A stretch of 64,000 nt of DNA. Source: Krasilnikovozyma curviuscula (lineage: Eukaryota; Basidiomycota; Tremellomycetes; Cystofilobasidiales; Mrakiaceae). The DNA lies in the NCBI GenBank assembly GCA_014825775.1, contig MVAQ01000033.1, positions 1 through 64,000 of the forward strand, read 5' to 3'. The notes beneath the pieces were generated by a model. It saw only the letters and a program-made list of their open reading frames with translations. It searched no databases and was not told the origin of the DNA. The position numbers and the translations under genes were made by a program. Of this stretch, positions 35,217 to 47,200 are shown in pieces (positions within the stretch are counted from its first letter, which is position 1; each line of letters opens with the position of its first letter).

Positions 35217-36665
35217 CTAAACAGAAGTCTTGGGCTCGATATTCAAGGCAGAAGCAGAAGAGATGGAACCAGATTTTCCACTATTCGCATGGTAGTCTTC
35301 GCCAACTTTTGGAAGCGTCCACATAGGATGAAGTATGTTCATGGTTATCTGTGAAAGTGCAATCATGGCACCGTCTAGGAAAAGGAAGGTGATACGGTTA
35401 GTTACTTAGAAATGGTGCGATGTGACAGGTTGAGACGAACCAAGAACAGAGAACAAAGTCTGGTTGGTGTTCAAAGAGCCATTCCAGCCACCAAGAAGCT
35501 CGATTGTTCTGAAGATAGATCTACAAAATAAAGAAAAAGGTAAATGTTATGTTGGAACCAAAGGGTCATTCTGTCTGAATTATTTACCTGGTGAAAATAA
35601 ACAGTGTGGTGAGAACAAGGCTGACAGTTACCCACTTGAAGTCTCTTCCCATCATTTCTACCTCTCCCGTTTGTCCAACTCTACTACCATTCATCCATTT
35701 CTTTGGCAGCCAAGCAAAGGGATGTAGCTGTTGGACCGGCCAGTCGTTGAGAGATCGCACCACGAACTCTACGAGGAGTAAAGTGAAGAGGATCATCACC
35801 GCCATCTGCCATACAACACCTCCAACCATTATGTTTGAGCCAACGTTCGCCTGTGAGTAGGTAGTAGAAGTAGCAGCCGTAGCTCCACCTGATGGATCAA
35901 GCAGGGGTGAATAAGGAAAGATCTCTCTTGATTAGAAAGAAAAAAACTTTACCAGCAGCTTGGACGATCAAGGAGATGATATCACCGGTAATGAAGAGAG
36001 AAGTATATGTGGTTGGGTGAAGTCTACGGGAGCATCGGTTAGAATACAGCGAAGCAGGTTGGAGAAAAACAACACGTAGCACGTACCTGCAGTACTTGGA
36101 GCCAGTGTAGAAGACGAGTCTACCCAAGATGACATAGTTGGCAGCAATAGCAAATGCGGGTGCAATGATCAAGCAGCAGATTTGCATCATGAAGCTACTT
36201 GTGGAGCTGTACCAATGGCCTCCGAGATCAGGCTGCCACTGGGCGGTCTCAGCTCCAATCATCCTTCCAATCCAGCCAAGGATCTCAACAACACCACAAA
36301 TAGTGACTGTGTAGATCAGGAACCATCTCTTGGACTTGATCGCTTGGAAAAGGTGGAGGAAAGAGGAAAGGCCGAAAACGGCGAGGAATACAGAGCACGC
36401 GGCGACTGTCCCAAACAAAAGCACTGTTCAGCGTGGAACGAGAAAGGTTGAAGAATATCGTAGCGCACCCGAGATATTATAACCAAAGTTATCATAATTG
36501 ACCATGCCATAGTGTCGTGGATCTGACGAGTCTGTGTTGACCGAGCCGACATCGTAGTTGCATGGCCCGATGGTGCAAGTAGTGGAGACTGAAACTGGTA
36601 AGGAGAAAGATAAATGCAGTGAGAGTCTGATCAAAATCTCAAAAGACTTGGAGAAGCTAACCCAT
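35217..36665 (-). CDS. RTA1-family seven-helix membrane protein
   Basis: RTA1/RTM1/RSB1-type protein (RTA1-like, 7 transmembrane helices), a fungal family linked to lipid (sphingoid base) translocation and toxicant resistance at the plasma membrane. Seven exons (36665-36662, 36594-36469, 36405-36087, 36023-35953, 35888-35588, 35520-35441, 35374-35217) give 352 aa. Seen: family signatures YTVTICGVVEILGWIGRM, MMQICCLIIAPAFAIAANYV, LGRLVFYTGSKYCRL, FITGDIISLIVQAAGG, and the loop-helix FRTIELLGGWNGSL, where the conserved R-x-x-E lies. The N-terminal part (about 40 residues) is extracellular-like with two Cys. The first coding exon is only ATGG; it was chosen because the joined frame begins MVSVSTT and the intron has clean borders. 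The C-terminal tail is Ser-rich and short. Confidence 0.9.
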
Positions 36666-37335
36666 GGCGATACGGGGGTATAAGTTGAGTGAATATGATT
36701 TCGGTGAAGCGAGATTGAGTTGCTTCGAGTTGGGAGAGCTATGAACACAATAGGGAAAGGCTGCAACTCCTCGTCAGTTCTGAGGTTTTATACCGCCCCT
36801 TGAGACGGCGTTGCATGTACGGCCACCATGCCAGCTGCTATCGAAGGCTATTCCATCGTGGAGAGCGCAGAACACCGCGATGTTGATGATTCGCGGGCAG
36901 CGTTCGATCGCCGTTTCTCGATAACAAACGTCATATTTTTGCAGCGGACCAAGCTTGGATACACTTTGAAACAGTTTGCTCGCGTTGCTACAGGAAATAC
37001 TGTCTGGAATACTAAAAAGCTAAATAAGATTTGGAGTCAACTATCATCAGAACGTCATGGTTCTTCTTGTCATCGAAACGTAGGTGTGTGTGCCGCGATC
37101 ACAGAGCATGCCCGCAAGCGCTCGATGCTATGCTTCATTTGTTGCTTTTTTTTACCAATACACCGTTTCAAGTTGACAATGGAAGCCTTTTCTTTATTGT
37201 TCTTTTTTTGAAAAGTAGAATAAAATAAAAAGTTGAGATTGTCTAATGCTAAGGATACATTCAATGCCTATTCAATGCCTGATCTTCAGCAGGTCTTTTA
37301 TACATGTCGAGAAAGCTCAAACTTCGTCCTTTTAT
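36666..37335. other. intergenic region between RTA1 and GH16 genes
   Basis: Promoter of the RTA1 gene and 3' flank of the GH16 gene. T runs at 37145-37151 and 37203-37210. Plus-strand open frames here are short and lack family features. Confidence 0.45.
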
Positions 37336-39204
37336 TTAGAAGATGGCAGACAGCACCATACCAGCGCCAATGATGCCTGACCAAAGCGCGATGGAAGTAG
37401 AAGGTGTCTTCGAAACAGCTGCAGAGGTACTGGACGCAGATGTAGTCGAGTTCGAGCTGGAACTACTGTAGACTTTCAAAGACGAGATTTCGAAGTAAGC
37501 GTTATTGTAGTTTGATGAATCCTGAGAATAAGATGGGGGTGATATGATCAGCATTATACACCCAGGATAAAGGTACACTTTGAACTCACCAGCACGTAGG
37601 TGGTGTAGCACGTGTTGGTTCCACTAAGAGCAGCACATGTTTCCTCAAGAACGGAAGCCGTACCAGCCCAAGATCCACACAGAGTGACTTTATTGTGGAA
37701 TGTGATGCGAGTTAGCGGTGACAAGCGAGAAGATTTGTCTGGGCTCAATTGCAGTACTCACTGTCGAAGACTAATTTCTGAGCAGTAAAGTAGGTATCAA
37801 TGTCACAAGAAGACTTCGGCCAGGTAGCAGTTGGAGTTCCAAAAGCAGACGTGTTGATGGTAGAGGAGCCATTCGTCAAGGCAGTTGGAACAGCACTCCT
37901 TGTAAAGAACCAAATGTTGATGCCAGCTTCAGCGAATTCGGTCACCCAAACTCCTCCTGTAAATAAATTCATTCGTATCAGACCTGCTCAGAGAGTTTTG
38001 AAAACTTGGTGGAAGGCTGAAGACCTACCTCCTGCTGTCGCAAAAGCTTCACCGTAAGAAGCAGTCGTCGTATCCGTCACAGCACAACCAGTGTTGTCGT
38101 TAACTGCTTCGTCACAGTTTGTGGAGTTTGTAGTTCCAGTTTGGGTGACTCCTGACGCCTGAGTGCAACTGTCCAGATAAGGAAGTGTCAGCCTACCTGG
38201 CTCGACATCCCTTACGCGTTAGACTCACCCTGATTCAGTATGAAGAGTCATCTGGTTATGAGTGACAGAGTTGACCCCTTCGAAAGTATCGATTTCTCCC
38301 CCAGCAGGCCAGTTGTCGCCCGTGCTCCAAAAAGCTACATGTACCAGAATGTTGTCAGTCAAACCCGCACGGTCCTAAGAGTATTGACCACTCAAATCGC
38401 TCCCTGAGCAATAGCACTGTTCTGCCTGTAGCCCCTGACACGCGACAAGACAAGTTTGTGCTCTGGTCCGATTCAGCAACTGAATGCTGCGCCGCAATAC
38501 GGATTTATTTGACTGCTAGAATAGGTGGAATCACAACTCACAAGGCCATACTGAGCAGCCGTAGGGAACATGAACAGCATCGAGGATCCAGACAGACCCG
38601 ATATCTGTCAACAAGACACCCAAACGCGTCAGGCTCTAGCGCGTGTTTTTTTAGACGAGGGATTTAACAAGAAAACTCACCGACATAGAAATCAGAGGTG
38701 ATTTTTACACTGTTTCTCTTGTAGTTGTAGTCCACCGTAGATGTATTATCGACTGTGAGGTTGAAAGGAGTCAGTGCCGTAAGTGTGGTAATTCGGGTTC
38801 TCAAAACAGACCAGAAGGACTACTGTACCTTTGATAATCGCGTTGCCTGCCGAGTTAATGTACGTCAACTTTGGGCTGCCATCAGCAATGGTCTTGTTGG
38901 CAAAGATAACATCACCGCTATGGAAGGAGAGAGTCAGTCGCCTGTTTGTCTAGACGGAGAAGGAGTGCTTTACTCACTCGGTGGCTTAGATGAGCAATAG
39001 AAGATGTGAAAGTCAGCAGTATCCTTTACAATAGCGGTAACGAGATGTCTCACTGTTGTCGTATTTGCCATAGTATGTCCAGTCGTCGAAGAAAGAGCTA
39101 CCAGAGTAGGTCGAGGTCAGACTGTATGCCGCTGTCGTGAGTGCATTCGACAAGATCGGCGCTGTCGAGACGAAGGCGACGAGACTCAATGAAAGTAGTG
39201 TCAT
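37336..39204 (-). CDS. GH16 glucanase/transglycosylase-like, GPI-anchored
   Basis: Extracellular glycoside hydrolase family 16 protein, endo-1,3(4)-beta-glucanase/laminarinase-like, probably acting on the cell wall. Ten exons (39204-39054, 38984-38978, 38917-38829, 38752-38681, 38604-38542, 38334-38229, 38168-38029, 37956-37762, 37687-37590, 37521-37336) give 368 aa. Signal peptide [20 protein letters not shown] is followed by [46 protein letters not shown] (catalytic E141 and E146 with D143), [16 protein letters not shown] and a Cys pair late in the domain. The last exon is Ser/Thr-rich and ends in a hydrophobic tail ([18 protein letters not shown]), as in GPI-anchored proteins. A 7-nt second exon and a 207-nt intron are unusual here. 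Catalytic motif and overall order match secreted fungal GH16; substrate is not determined. Confidence 0.92.
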
Positions 39205-39568
39205 GGTTCTTCACAATTGTTGGGTTGTCAAGAATGTGAGTTTTGGCGAGAATGCTTTACGACTGAAGCTTTATAGGAAAATTTCAGCTGTGTTTTGGGG
39301 CTCTCGCCCGCAGTAGATGACAACGCCCTGTGCGTGGTTCGCCCGCCTGGGGTATTCAAGGCATGGATACTTGCCGGTAATGCACTGTTACGTTTCTTCT
39401 TGAAAAGTAGAGTAAGGCTTGATAGATGGCAATGATAAACTTATAAACCCCATGACTTTGATCCTTAGTATCTTTGAATAACAAGAGCGGTGGTTGTTTA
39501 CCCCGCGAATGCTCGCTGTGGAGCGCGTAAAAATACCATCACAACAATATTGCATCCATCCGACAGCA
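39205..39568. other. intergenic region upstream of GH16
   Basis: Between the GH16 start and the NOL10 stop. Likely GH16 promoter; no gene is seen. Confidence 0.45.
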
Positions 39569-42167
39569 TTACTGTATACCTCTGAAAGTGTTTCCCGACG
39601 CACTCCTCGCACCAATCCTCCTTTTCTGCCTTCCGTGCCTCTGTTCCTCCGACAGCCTCGCCGTGTCGTCCTCCCCAGTAAGTTTCTCGAACCCAGACCC
39701 GCTGAGTTTCTCAACGCCCTTGTTCTTGAGTCTCAGTGCATCTCTTGCCTCTTTACCGCTATCATTAACCAACGCATCATCTCCTTTACCCTTCTTACCT
39801 CCCGAACTAGGAATGAACGACACTTCGACACCACCGCCAGGCAAGAACTTGGAAGAGATCAGTCTATCATCTGCTGGATCCAGTTGAGATGCCGGATGTT
39901 TGCCGTTCGATTTGGAGTGCACTTGGTCCTTGATTCGTTTTCCAAACGAGTCTGATTTGTTGGATTTCGACGAGGATGAGGCTGGTGCTTCCGAGTAGGC
40001 GCCGTCTTCATCTCTAACAGAGACGAGTTTAGGTCGAGACGTTCGTTGGACTTCAGGTTCCGGTCGGTAGGACGGTCGCTCAGATTTAGCCATCGTTCTT
40101 GGATCCCAGTTGGAAAGATCTAGAGATCGCAGCAACGAAAATCAGGATCGAACACGGACAGAAGAGAAGGGGCAAAACTCACCGCCTGCAGCATCACTGT
40201 CTTCACTGTTTGCATCGCTTTCGGAATCGTCATCATCAGGATCTGATGAAACACGATCACTTTCTTCGTCTTCAAGTTCAACCGCCGTCTTGCCCTTCTT
40301 CTGTTCAGAACATACATTATCAGTCAAAAGACCAAAAGGAATTGAAGAGGATGATAGACACAAAACTCACAGAAAGTGTTGATCCAGAGGGGTTCTTGAG
40401 CATAAACTCTCTGCTGTTGGTATCAATCTCGAACGCCTTGTCCTCCCAAACTTTCTTGAATCTGGGATCCTGCAATAAGCTCTCTCCCGCGCCCAACCCA
40501 TCATCATCCCCATTCGCGTTCAAAAGCTTAGTCTTTCTCCTCTCCTCCTCTCTTCTGACCTTCTCAGCCAACGCCTTGTTGACAGAAACCTTCGGCTCGT
40601 CCCGTCTCGCACGAATCCGCGACTCAGCTTTCTCCTGTATTTTGTCTGCGATGAGACGTTCGCGGTGCTCGGCGTGCGCTTGAGGATTCGCAATGAGACG
40701 AGCTGAATCGTACAGTTTAAGCGAGATGAAGAAGCCGTGGAGGTATGGCTTGACGGTCGGTGTGCCGATGAGGTGGTCAAGTCCCAACGAAGACATTTCT
40801 GATCGTTCGACGAATTTGAAGTCTTGATATTGATTCATGCTACCGCCTTGGTGGTCCGCCATCTCTTCGGTGACGTTGTCAAGGAAGGAACACCATTTGG
40901 GCGCTGGTCCCAGTTGGGGGACGTAGAAGTTTGTCATGTGCACACCTTCGTTGGCCACCATAATCATACCGCTACCTGGTAAATGGTGGAAGTCATTCAG
41001 CTTGGTTGGTGGGTTAAGCGAAACAAAGTTGTTCGAAGGCTAAACGAACGGAAGTTAGGTAAGTTGGGGAAGTCACAAGTAGCAACACCAAGCAACGAGG
41101 GCTCACATCTTCTTTGTCCCAGATTTTCAGGATTGAGTCATCTGCAGACGCTATCAGGCCTTCCCTTGCAATCCTCTGCCCTCCCTCAATCCACTGTAGC
41201 TTCTTGATTGGTCGACTGAATCCCTGATCTTTCATCGCGAATGGTTTAGGACTTCGGAGATCGTAGAGCAGGGTATGGCCAGTCGACGTTCCAACAGCTA
41301 TTGATAGACCATCCAACTTTGACGAGAGTGCCGTCACTGCGAGTGGTGGTGGAGCGTCAATGTCATTGTAATTTCTGACCACGGGCCTGAGAGCGTCTGT
41401 TGGCATGCTGAGGACGCCGATCCTATCCCTCGACCTGGGATCCCAGAATTCGACACACCCGCCGTCTTCGCCACGCTCTGTACCAAAAGCCAGTAGGCCG
41501 TGCCGAGGATTTACATCCAGAGCATTCACACCCCCGGTACCAGGCAGCATGTCGAACGGCGTCAGGAAGCGTCCCTGTTCCAGATTGAGTCGATACACCT
41601 CTGAGCCGGTAGCACCAACCAAAGCGTCGCATGAAGGAGAGTGGTAGGTAATAGCTCGTCCTTCTTTGGGCACTCTGGTTCGATGGTGGAGCCCTCCCTG
41701 GGTGTGCAGATCTATGTGCCGCGACGTCTGCAGGTGAATTGATTTCGTCCAGTCGTCTGACAGAATCTGAGTAGAAAACAAAACATAGAGGATTCAGCAC
41801 CGACACCCTGAAAATTTATAGACCTTCGTATGAGGCTGGAGCTCACCTGGAAATCGACATTCTCAGCGTCAGTGTGTCTCTCAAATTTGAGAGTCAGTTG
41901 GTCCAAGTCGTACACCCTGATCTGGGGTTTGTAGACCCCTGTTGCAATAGCACTTCTTCCATCTGGACTGGTCTTTATCTTCAAGCTGGCTTCAGGGAAT
42001 TCAAAGTGTTGAACAAGTTCGATGGACCCGAGAGTCTTTGTAGTCGTGCGTTTGGCGTTCTTTTTGTTTCGTGAGCGCTGGACGAGCCACGCCGGGATGC
42101 TCGATTGACCTGGAGCTCCATTCACTACGTAGACTTGAGCACTTGACGAGCTCTCTGCGTTAGCCAT
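39569..42167 (-). CDS. NOL10: NOL10/ENP2 homolog, 18S rRNA processing WD40 factor
   Basis: Nucleolar small-subunit processome factor (human NOL10, yeast Enp2), needed for 18S rRNA maturation. Five exons (42167-41847, 41766-41107, 41039-40371, 40300-40183, 40119-39569) give 772 aa. Seen: N-terminal QVYVVNGAPGQSSIPAWL, WD40 blades with IATGVYKPQIRVYDLDQL, TPFDMLPGTGGVNALDVNP, FGTERGEDGGCVEFWDPRSR, and DSILKIWD; then the NUC153-like region SLLQDPRFKKVWEDKAFEIDTNSREFML; an acidic segment (SSDPDDDDSESDANSEDSD) and a basic C-terminus ending RQKRRIGARSASGNTFRG. Start MANAESSS was chosen over an upstream Met for position after a good initiation context; either keeps the frame. Length compares well with NOL10 proteins (about 690-710 aa). 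Confidence 0.95.
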
Positions 42168-42689
42168 CTTGGCTATGAGGAATTGAAAGGGGGTTGTTAG
42201 TTCGACGTCGCCGCACCCAAGAATTTTTGGCACTGGTCAAGCGGAGCGACAGGCGCACGGTCCACGACACTTTCCCTATTCATTCGAAAAGTTCCCCACG
42301 TTAGAACCAAAAGGAGAGCATTCCAAGCAGGATATGTAGAAGCTGCAGGGACCTTGGGAGGAACTTCACGTCTTTATCACGGGAGAAAGTCTCCCTTGAG
42401 AAGTCACAGACCAAATTCTAGCTTTCGAGAGCTGTAAACGTCAAGTGATTTTTAAAAGTAGACACAAATTTACGTTTCTGTAGGAAACGTAATAGGGAAT
42501 GAAACAGCAAGGAAGGTGCGAGTTTCACAAGTACTCCCCACCGCTGTGCTCTTCGCTGCAACTTGAGTTGTAGAGACCTATCCAGCTCCCACCGTTCGTT
42601 CTGTCAAGTCTTTCACCCGACGCAGGCTCCTCTCTAGCAGTTTCTTTATCACTCAGGGAATATTGATCTGATTATTCTGCAGGGGTCTT
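42168..42689. other. divergent intergenic region, NOL10 / F-box-like gene
   Basis: Shared upstream region of two divergent genes. No coding segment is seen. Confidence 0.45.
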
Positions 42690-43646
42690 ATGCTTCAGAG
42701 GCTCTCGAGAAATATCTCTCAGTATGGCGAGGACCAGAAAGATTACACGCCAGCCTGTAAGCCCAACATACCAACACATAGTGAATCAAAGGCAGCTTCA
42801 TCTTATCGATTTGACTTCCTGCGTTTCCAGCCAAAAGAATGCTGCATCCTCCGCCTCCCAACCGAACTCCTCCGCGAGGTACTCAAGCTCGTCATCCGTC
42901 CCTCGTCCAAGAAGAGTGCCGGAATCCTCAGGACCTGTAGCACCTTTCGTTCTGTTGGGTCTGATCTACTGTACCGAGTGGTAGGACCCAAGACTATCCG
43001 TGGTTTTACAGCTATCAACGCTGTCGTTGTCAAAGCTCTCGAGATGGGGGGCCAACCCTTTCTCGGGTTAGTGCTCCAGAAGTGCCTTGAATCAGTGAAG
43101 GAGTGGAAATTCAGTGCAAAAGCCGTCCCACACTGGTCCTCCTCCTTCACTCTGTCAACCTTCAAGGCGCTGCAAGCCATCCACTTTACACAGGATTGTA
43201 GCTCGAAGTTGACCTGGTCAGCAGCAGCACAGACTCTTCTCCTCACATCGCCTGCAACGAAACTCTACCTGAAGGCTCTTCCTCACGGTCTCAGGGACAT
43301 GCATCTCTCCCCCAACGACCTGCACAAGTTCCTTAGCAAAGTTATCCAATTAGAAGTCTCAACACACTTTTTCACCCACTTACCTGGCTCCCTTGAGGAC
43401 CTTGTACCCCAGCTCAACGCTATACATGTCGTTCCTACAAGGTCATGCCCGCGCAGGTCCTGGGATAGCGCGGGGGATCTGTTCGTGAAGGGGAAGTGGA
43501 AGGAGTTCGTGGAGTTTCTTCCACCTTCTGTACGTATTGTTAGGTTTATTGTTGGAGATGAATCCCTGAAAGTTCGCTTGAAGGAGCTGGCGCTGGAGGT
43601 TCCTTTTGGAGATGGGATGGAAGTCACTTACGAAGTAAAGGTATAG
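42690..43646 (+). CDS. F-box-like protein, single exon
   Basis: Intronless gene of 318 aa, in contrast to all neighbours. An F-box-like segment lies near residues 50-95: CCILRLPTELLREVLKLVI, then ILRTCSTFRSVGSDLLYRVV, matching the pattern LPxELLxxI ... LRxVCxxFRxxxxxLLY. The rest (residues 96-318) is Leu-rich with repeated SxxxLEDLVPQLNAIHVV-type segments, as in basidiomycete F-box proteins that recognise substrates for SCF ligases. It starts at the ATG at 42690 in an unremarkable context; no signal peptide or transmembrane segment is present. Absence of introns could mean a recent duplication or retro-copy, but no poly(A) tail or flanking repeats are visible. Partner Skp1 binding is inferred. 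Confidence 0.7.
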   Translation: MLQRLSRNISQYGEDQKDYTPACKPNIPTHSESKAASSYRFDFLRFQPKECCILRLPTELLREVLKLVIRPSSKKSAGILRTCSTFRSVGSDLLYRVVGPKTIRGFTAINAVVVKALEMGGQPFLGLVLQKCLESVKEWKFSAKAVPHWSSSFTLSTFKALQAIHFTQDCSSKLTWSAAAQTLLLTSPATKLYLKALPHGLRDMHLSPNDLHKFLSKVIQLEVSTHFFTHLPGSLEDLVPQLNAIHVVPTRSCPRRSWDSAGDLFVKGKWKEFVEFLPPSVRIVRFIVGDESLKVRLKELALEVPFGDGMEVTYEVKV

Positions 43647-44205
43647 CCGACTTGACTACGGTGGGTGGATCTTCCTTTTCTTTGCAGTAGTATTTTTAAC
43701 GTATATTAATTCTGTTCTAAAGCTTCGCGTTCAAACATTTTGGGTTTGATGCGATGTGATAGGGGCCGCCAACCATCACAAGATTGTATATTGAAGTGTA
43801 TGTTCATAAGCTATCTACTCTATATGAACTATTGTTAGTATATTTGAATGCAGTGAAAGGCGATTTTACAACAGTCCTGTCTTATAACCTCTCCACTGGA
43901 GCCATTGCAACGGCCTACAGAGATCGCGGGCCTTTAAAAAAAAACTCTTGCTTGTCGACACTATTCAAGCATCTTTCAGATTCATGTGGTCTCTCTGTGA
44001 ATTTCAATATATTCATTGAAGTATGGTTAAGATTGTTTTTTTTTTCGGTTCAGCGATTTCCATATATTCGAGGGGGATCGCCACCCCTCGCAAACGACTA
44101 TTGTGTCTGTACGCTCACTTTCATCCAGCTTTTCCGATAGCAGAGCGGAATACTCTCCAGAACTCTAGTTTGGGACACTGGTGAGACCTCTCGAATACCT
44201 GAGCC
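43647..44205. other. intergenic region upstream of the OPT gene
   Basis: Holds the F-box gene 3' flank and the OPT gene promoter. A T run lies at 44036-44045. No convincing gene. Confidence 0.45.
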
Positions 44206-47200
44206 ATGTTGGCCCAACGACTTGCCCACCGGACGACGTTCGAAAGGGACGTAGGCACCCAGACGAGCTTGAGCTTCGAAACAAGTTCGTCTATCCGAGA
44301 AGAAATCCTGGCCCTCATTGCTGAGGAGAACGAGATGATGGATGACAAGAGTGAATTGTATGACGATGAGGAAGATGACGATAGAAGGTATCATGATTTA
44401 CAGAGGGTGAGTCTACCAAAGCCCCATTCCTCCTCAATCCTTTCTTGCGAATTCTCTTATCGCTGGTTGGGACGAATCATAGTTCTTATCATTCCCCATT
44501 ACAAGGAGCACTAATTTGATTTTGTGTTTATATAGGATCACTATGACCACCTTCTGGATCCAAACTATGACTACCACCTATTGATTCGAGAAGAGCTTGC
44601 TCTCCAACAATGGGAGCGCACGCACGGTAACCCGTCCATCGGGCCCACGCTCGACACAGGATACACAAACTCTGAAAGTGGGAGAAGCAGTCCAGGTTAC
44701 GATGTGACGTATGAAGATCTGATTCAGGAGGAGGAGGAGGACAGCGTGTATGCTGAAGTCAGAGCGGCGGTCTCAAACACCGGTGAGCATTGTCAAGCCA
44801 AGACAAGGCTGCTATTGCTTAGAATCACTCACTGACATTCTTCTATTGTTGATGAAGATGATTCAACGTGAGTTTTCTTCTCTGAAGAGTCCTGACCAGG
44901 CTTTCTATTTTGTTAAGCCCCCGCTGACTACGATCCTACTCCTCCGCCACAGAATCCCAACAAACACATTCAGAGTATGGGTCCTGTGTTTCTTTTGGTC
45001 ACTCCTTCTCTCAGGAGTCAACCAGTTTTTCTAGTAAGTCGACGTCCCCCTAATCTCAATCTTTAATCTCAAGAAAAATTTCGGCTTTGCTTACTCGAAG
45101 TAAACGTCACTTCCCCTAGTTTCCGGTATCCGTCGGTCAGCGTTGGTTCTTTGGTCGTACAGCTGTTGTGCTACCCGATGGGGGTTTTTATGCATCAAGT
45201 TCTTCCTCCTCATCCTTGGTTCAATCCAGGTCCTTTCAACAGTATGTCCAACCAAGTCGCGCATATCTAGGTCTCTAATCACAATTCACTAATGCCGTTT
45301 TGTTCGCTGTTGATAGTCAAGGAGCACACTGTTATTGTGATTGCTGGAAATGTATCTCAGGGAACAGCCTGTGAGTGAGACTTTCGTCCCACGACTTGCT
45401 CGTCCTGGTTCCTAACATTAGCTGTTGATGCAAGACGCCACGAACATCATCACAGTGCAGCGGTTCTTTTACAACCAGCAATGGAGTTTTGGGTACCAAA
45501 TTCTCCTTGTCCTCTCGACGCAGCTAATTGGGTTCTCCGTCGGAGGGCTCAGTCGTCGCTTCCTGGTCTGGCCGGCAGCAATGATCTGGCCGGCGTCCCT
45601 CGTTAACACAGCGCTCCTGAACACGCTCCACTCGAGCCATTTGGGGTCTAGCGTCACAGGTCAGATTTCAAGGTCTCAGTTCTTCTACAGAGTCACTGGA
45701 GGCATCTTTTTGTGGCAGTGGTTCCCGAGCTACCTCTGGACAGCGCTGAGCAGCTTTGATTGGGTCACTTGGATGTGAGTTTTCAGAACACTGACAATCT
45801 TCAGCATGCTTTATAAAGATGTTGACTGTTAATCGCTCTTTTTAGTGCACCTCAAAACGTCGTCGTCAGCCAGATTTTTGGGTACAACAGTGGAATGGGA
45901 CTCTCACTGATCACCTTCGACTGGGGCCAGATCTCATCGATAGGGAACCCGTAGGCTTAACACTTTTTAGAAGCTATTTTTATGGCTGACTGTTCGCTCA
46001 ATCTCCGTAGGCTAGCAACACCTTGGTGGGCAGGCGCCAATATGACTGCAGGTTTTATCTGTTTCATCTGTATTCTCTACCCTGCTTTGTAAGTCGTTCA
46101 ACATAAGCTAAAGCTTATTGGACAAAACTGATTCTATTCTCTTCTTGACAGATACTATAATGGTGTATTCTACGGCTGGTATTTACCGATGTTCTCGTCC
46201 AGCAGTGTGAGTTACGGCGAGAATGACTTTCACCTTTTCAGGGAACTGAATTGACTCCCCTTTCCTAGTTTGATAATCAAGGGCAGACGTACAACGTCTC
46301 TAGGATTCTCACTGCAAATGCTGGGTTCAACGAGACGGCCTACAATGTAGGTTGTCGTCCTCGTGGTTCTACGAGAATTGAAACTGACTGAATTCTATGA
46401 TAACTTGTAGGAATATTCTGATATTTACGTCTCACTATCATTCGCTATGAGTTACGCACTCTCCTTTGCTTGTGTCATCTCTACGCTCGTTCACACATTT
46501 CTTTACTACCGCCAAACTGTGCGTATTATTTCCTCCATGTCGCGTCAGTAACTGAACGTGAGGTTTTTCTTTAGATCTGGAGACAGCTCAAGCGGACTCT
46601 CAAAGATGAAAATGATATCCACGCGCGGCTGATGATGAAATACACAGAAGTGCCCAGTGAGTCGTTTTTTCTGCTCTTCCATGCAGCGAACACCGACGCG
46701 TTGTGTCTATTCTAGACTGGTGGTACGCGGTGACATTCTTCGTCAATCTCGGTTTCGCCTTAGGTGTCGTTATCGGTTGGCCGACTCAGATGCCTGTCTG
46801 GGCACTGTTTTTGGCGCTCGCGGTCGCGTTCTTCTTCGCCCTGCCGGTCGGGATAGTACAAGCTGTTAGTAGTATTCTTCTTTCCAACTGTGATAAGAAC
46901 TGACTTTCACGGCTTTCTGTAGATTACTAATCAGCAAGTTGGTCTCAACGTCGTGACTGAGCTTATAATGCAAGTTTTAACTTGACAATCCCTCCCTTAG
47001 GCTCAAAACTAAGACGCAGCTCTCTTTGTATCTTTAGCGGCTACGCCAACCCAGGCCATCCAGTATCAATGATGATTTTCAAAACGTACGGCTACATTAC
47101 TCTCACCCAGGGCCTTAATTTTGCAAATGACATGAAGGTAAGTAGTAACACAGTGTTGCCGAATTCTTCTTTTTCTTACGTACAGTCACACTTACAACCA

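Noticed and set aside
36828..37211. Plus-strand frame of 127 codons
   Set aside because: No recognisable protein features; lies in the RTA1 promoter region with T-rich ending.
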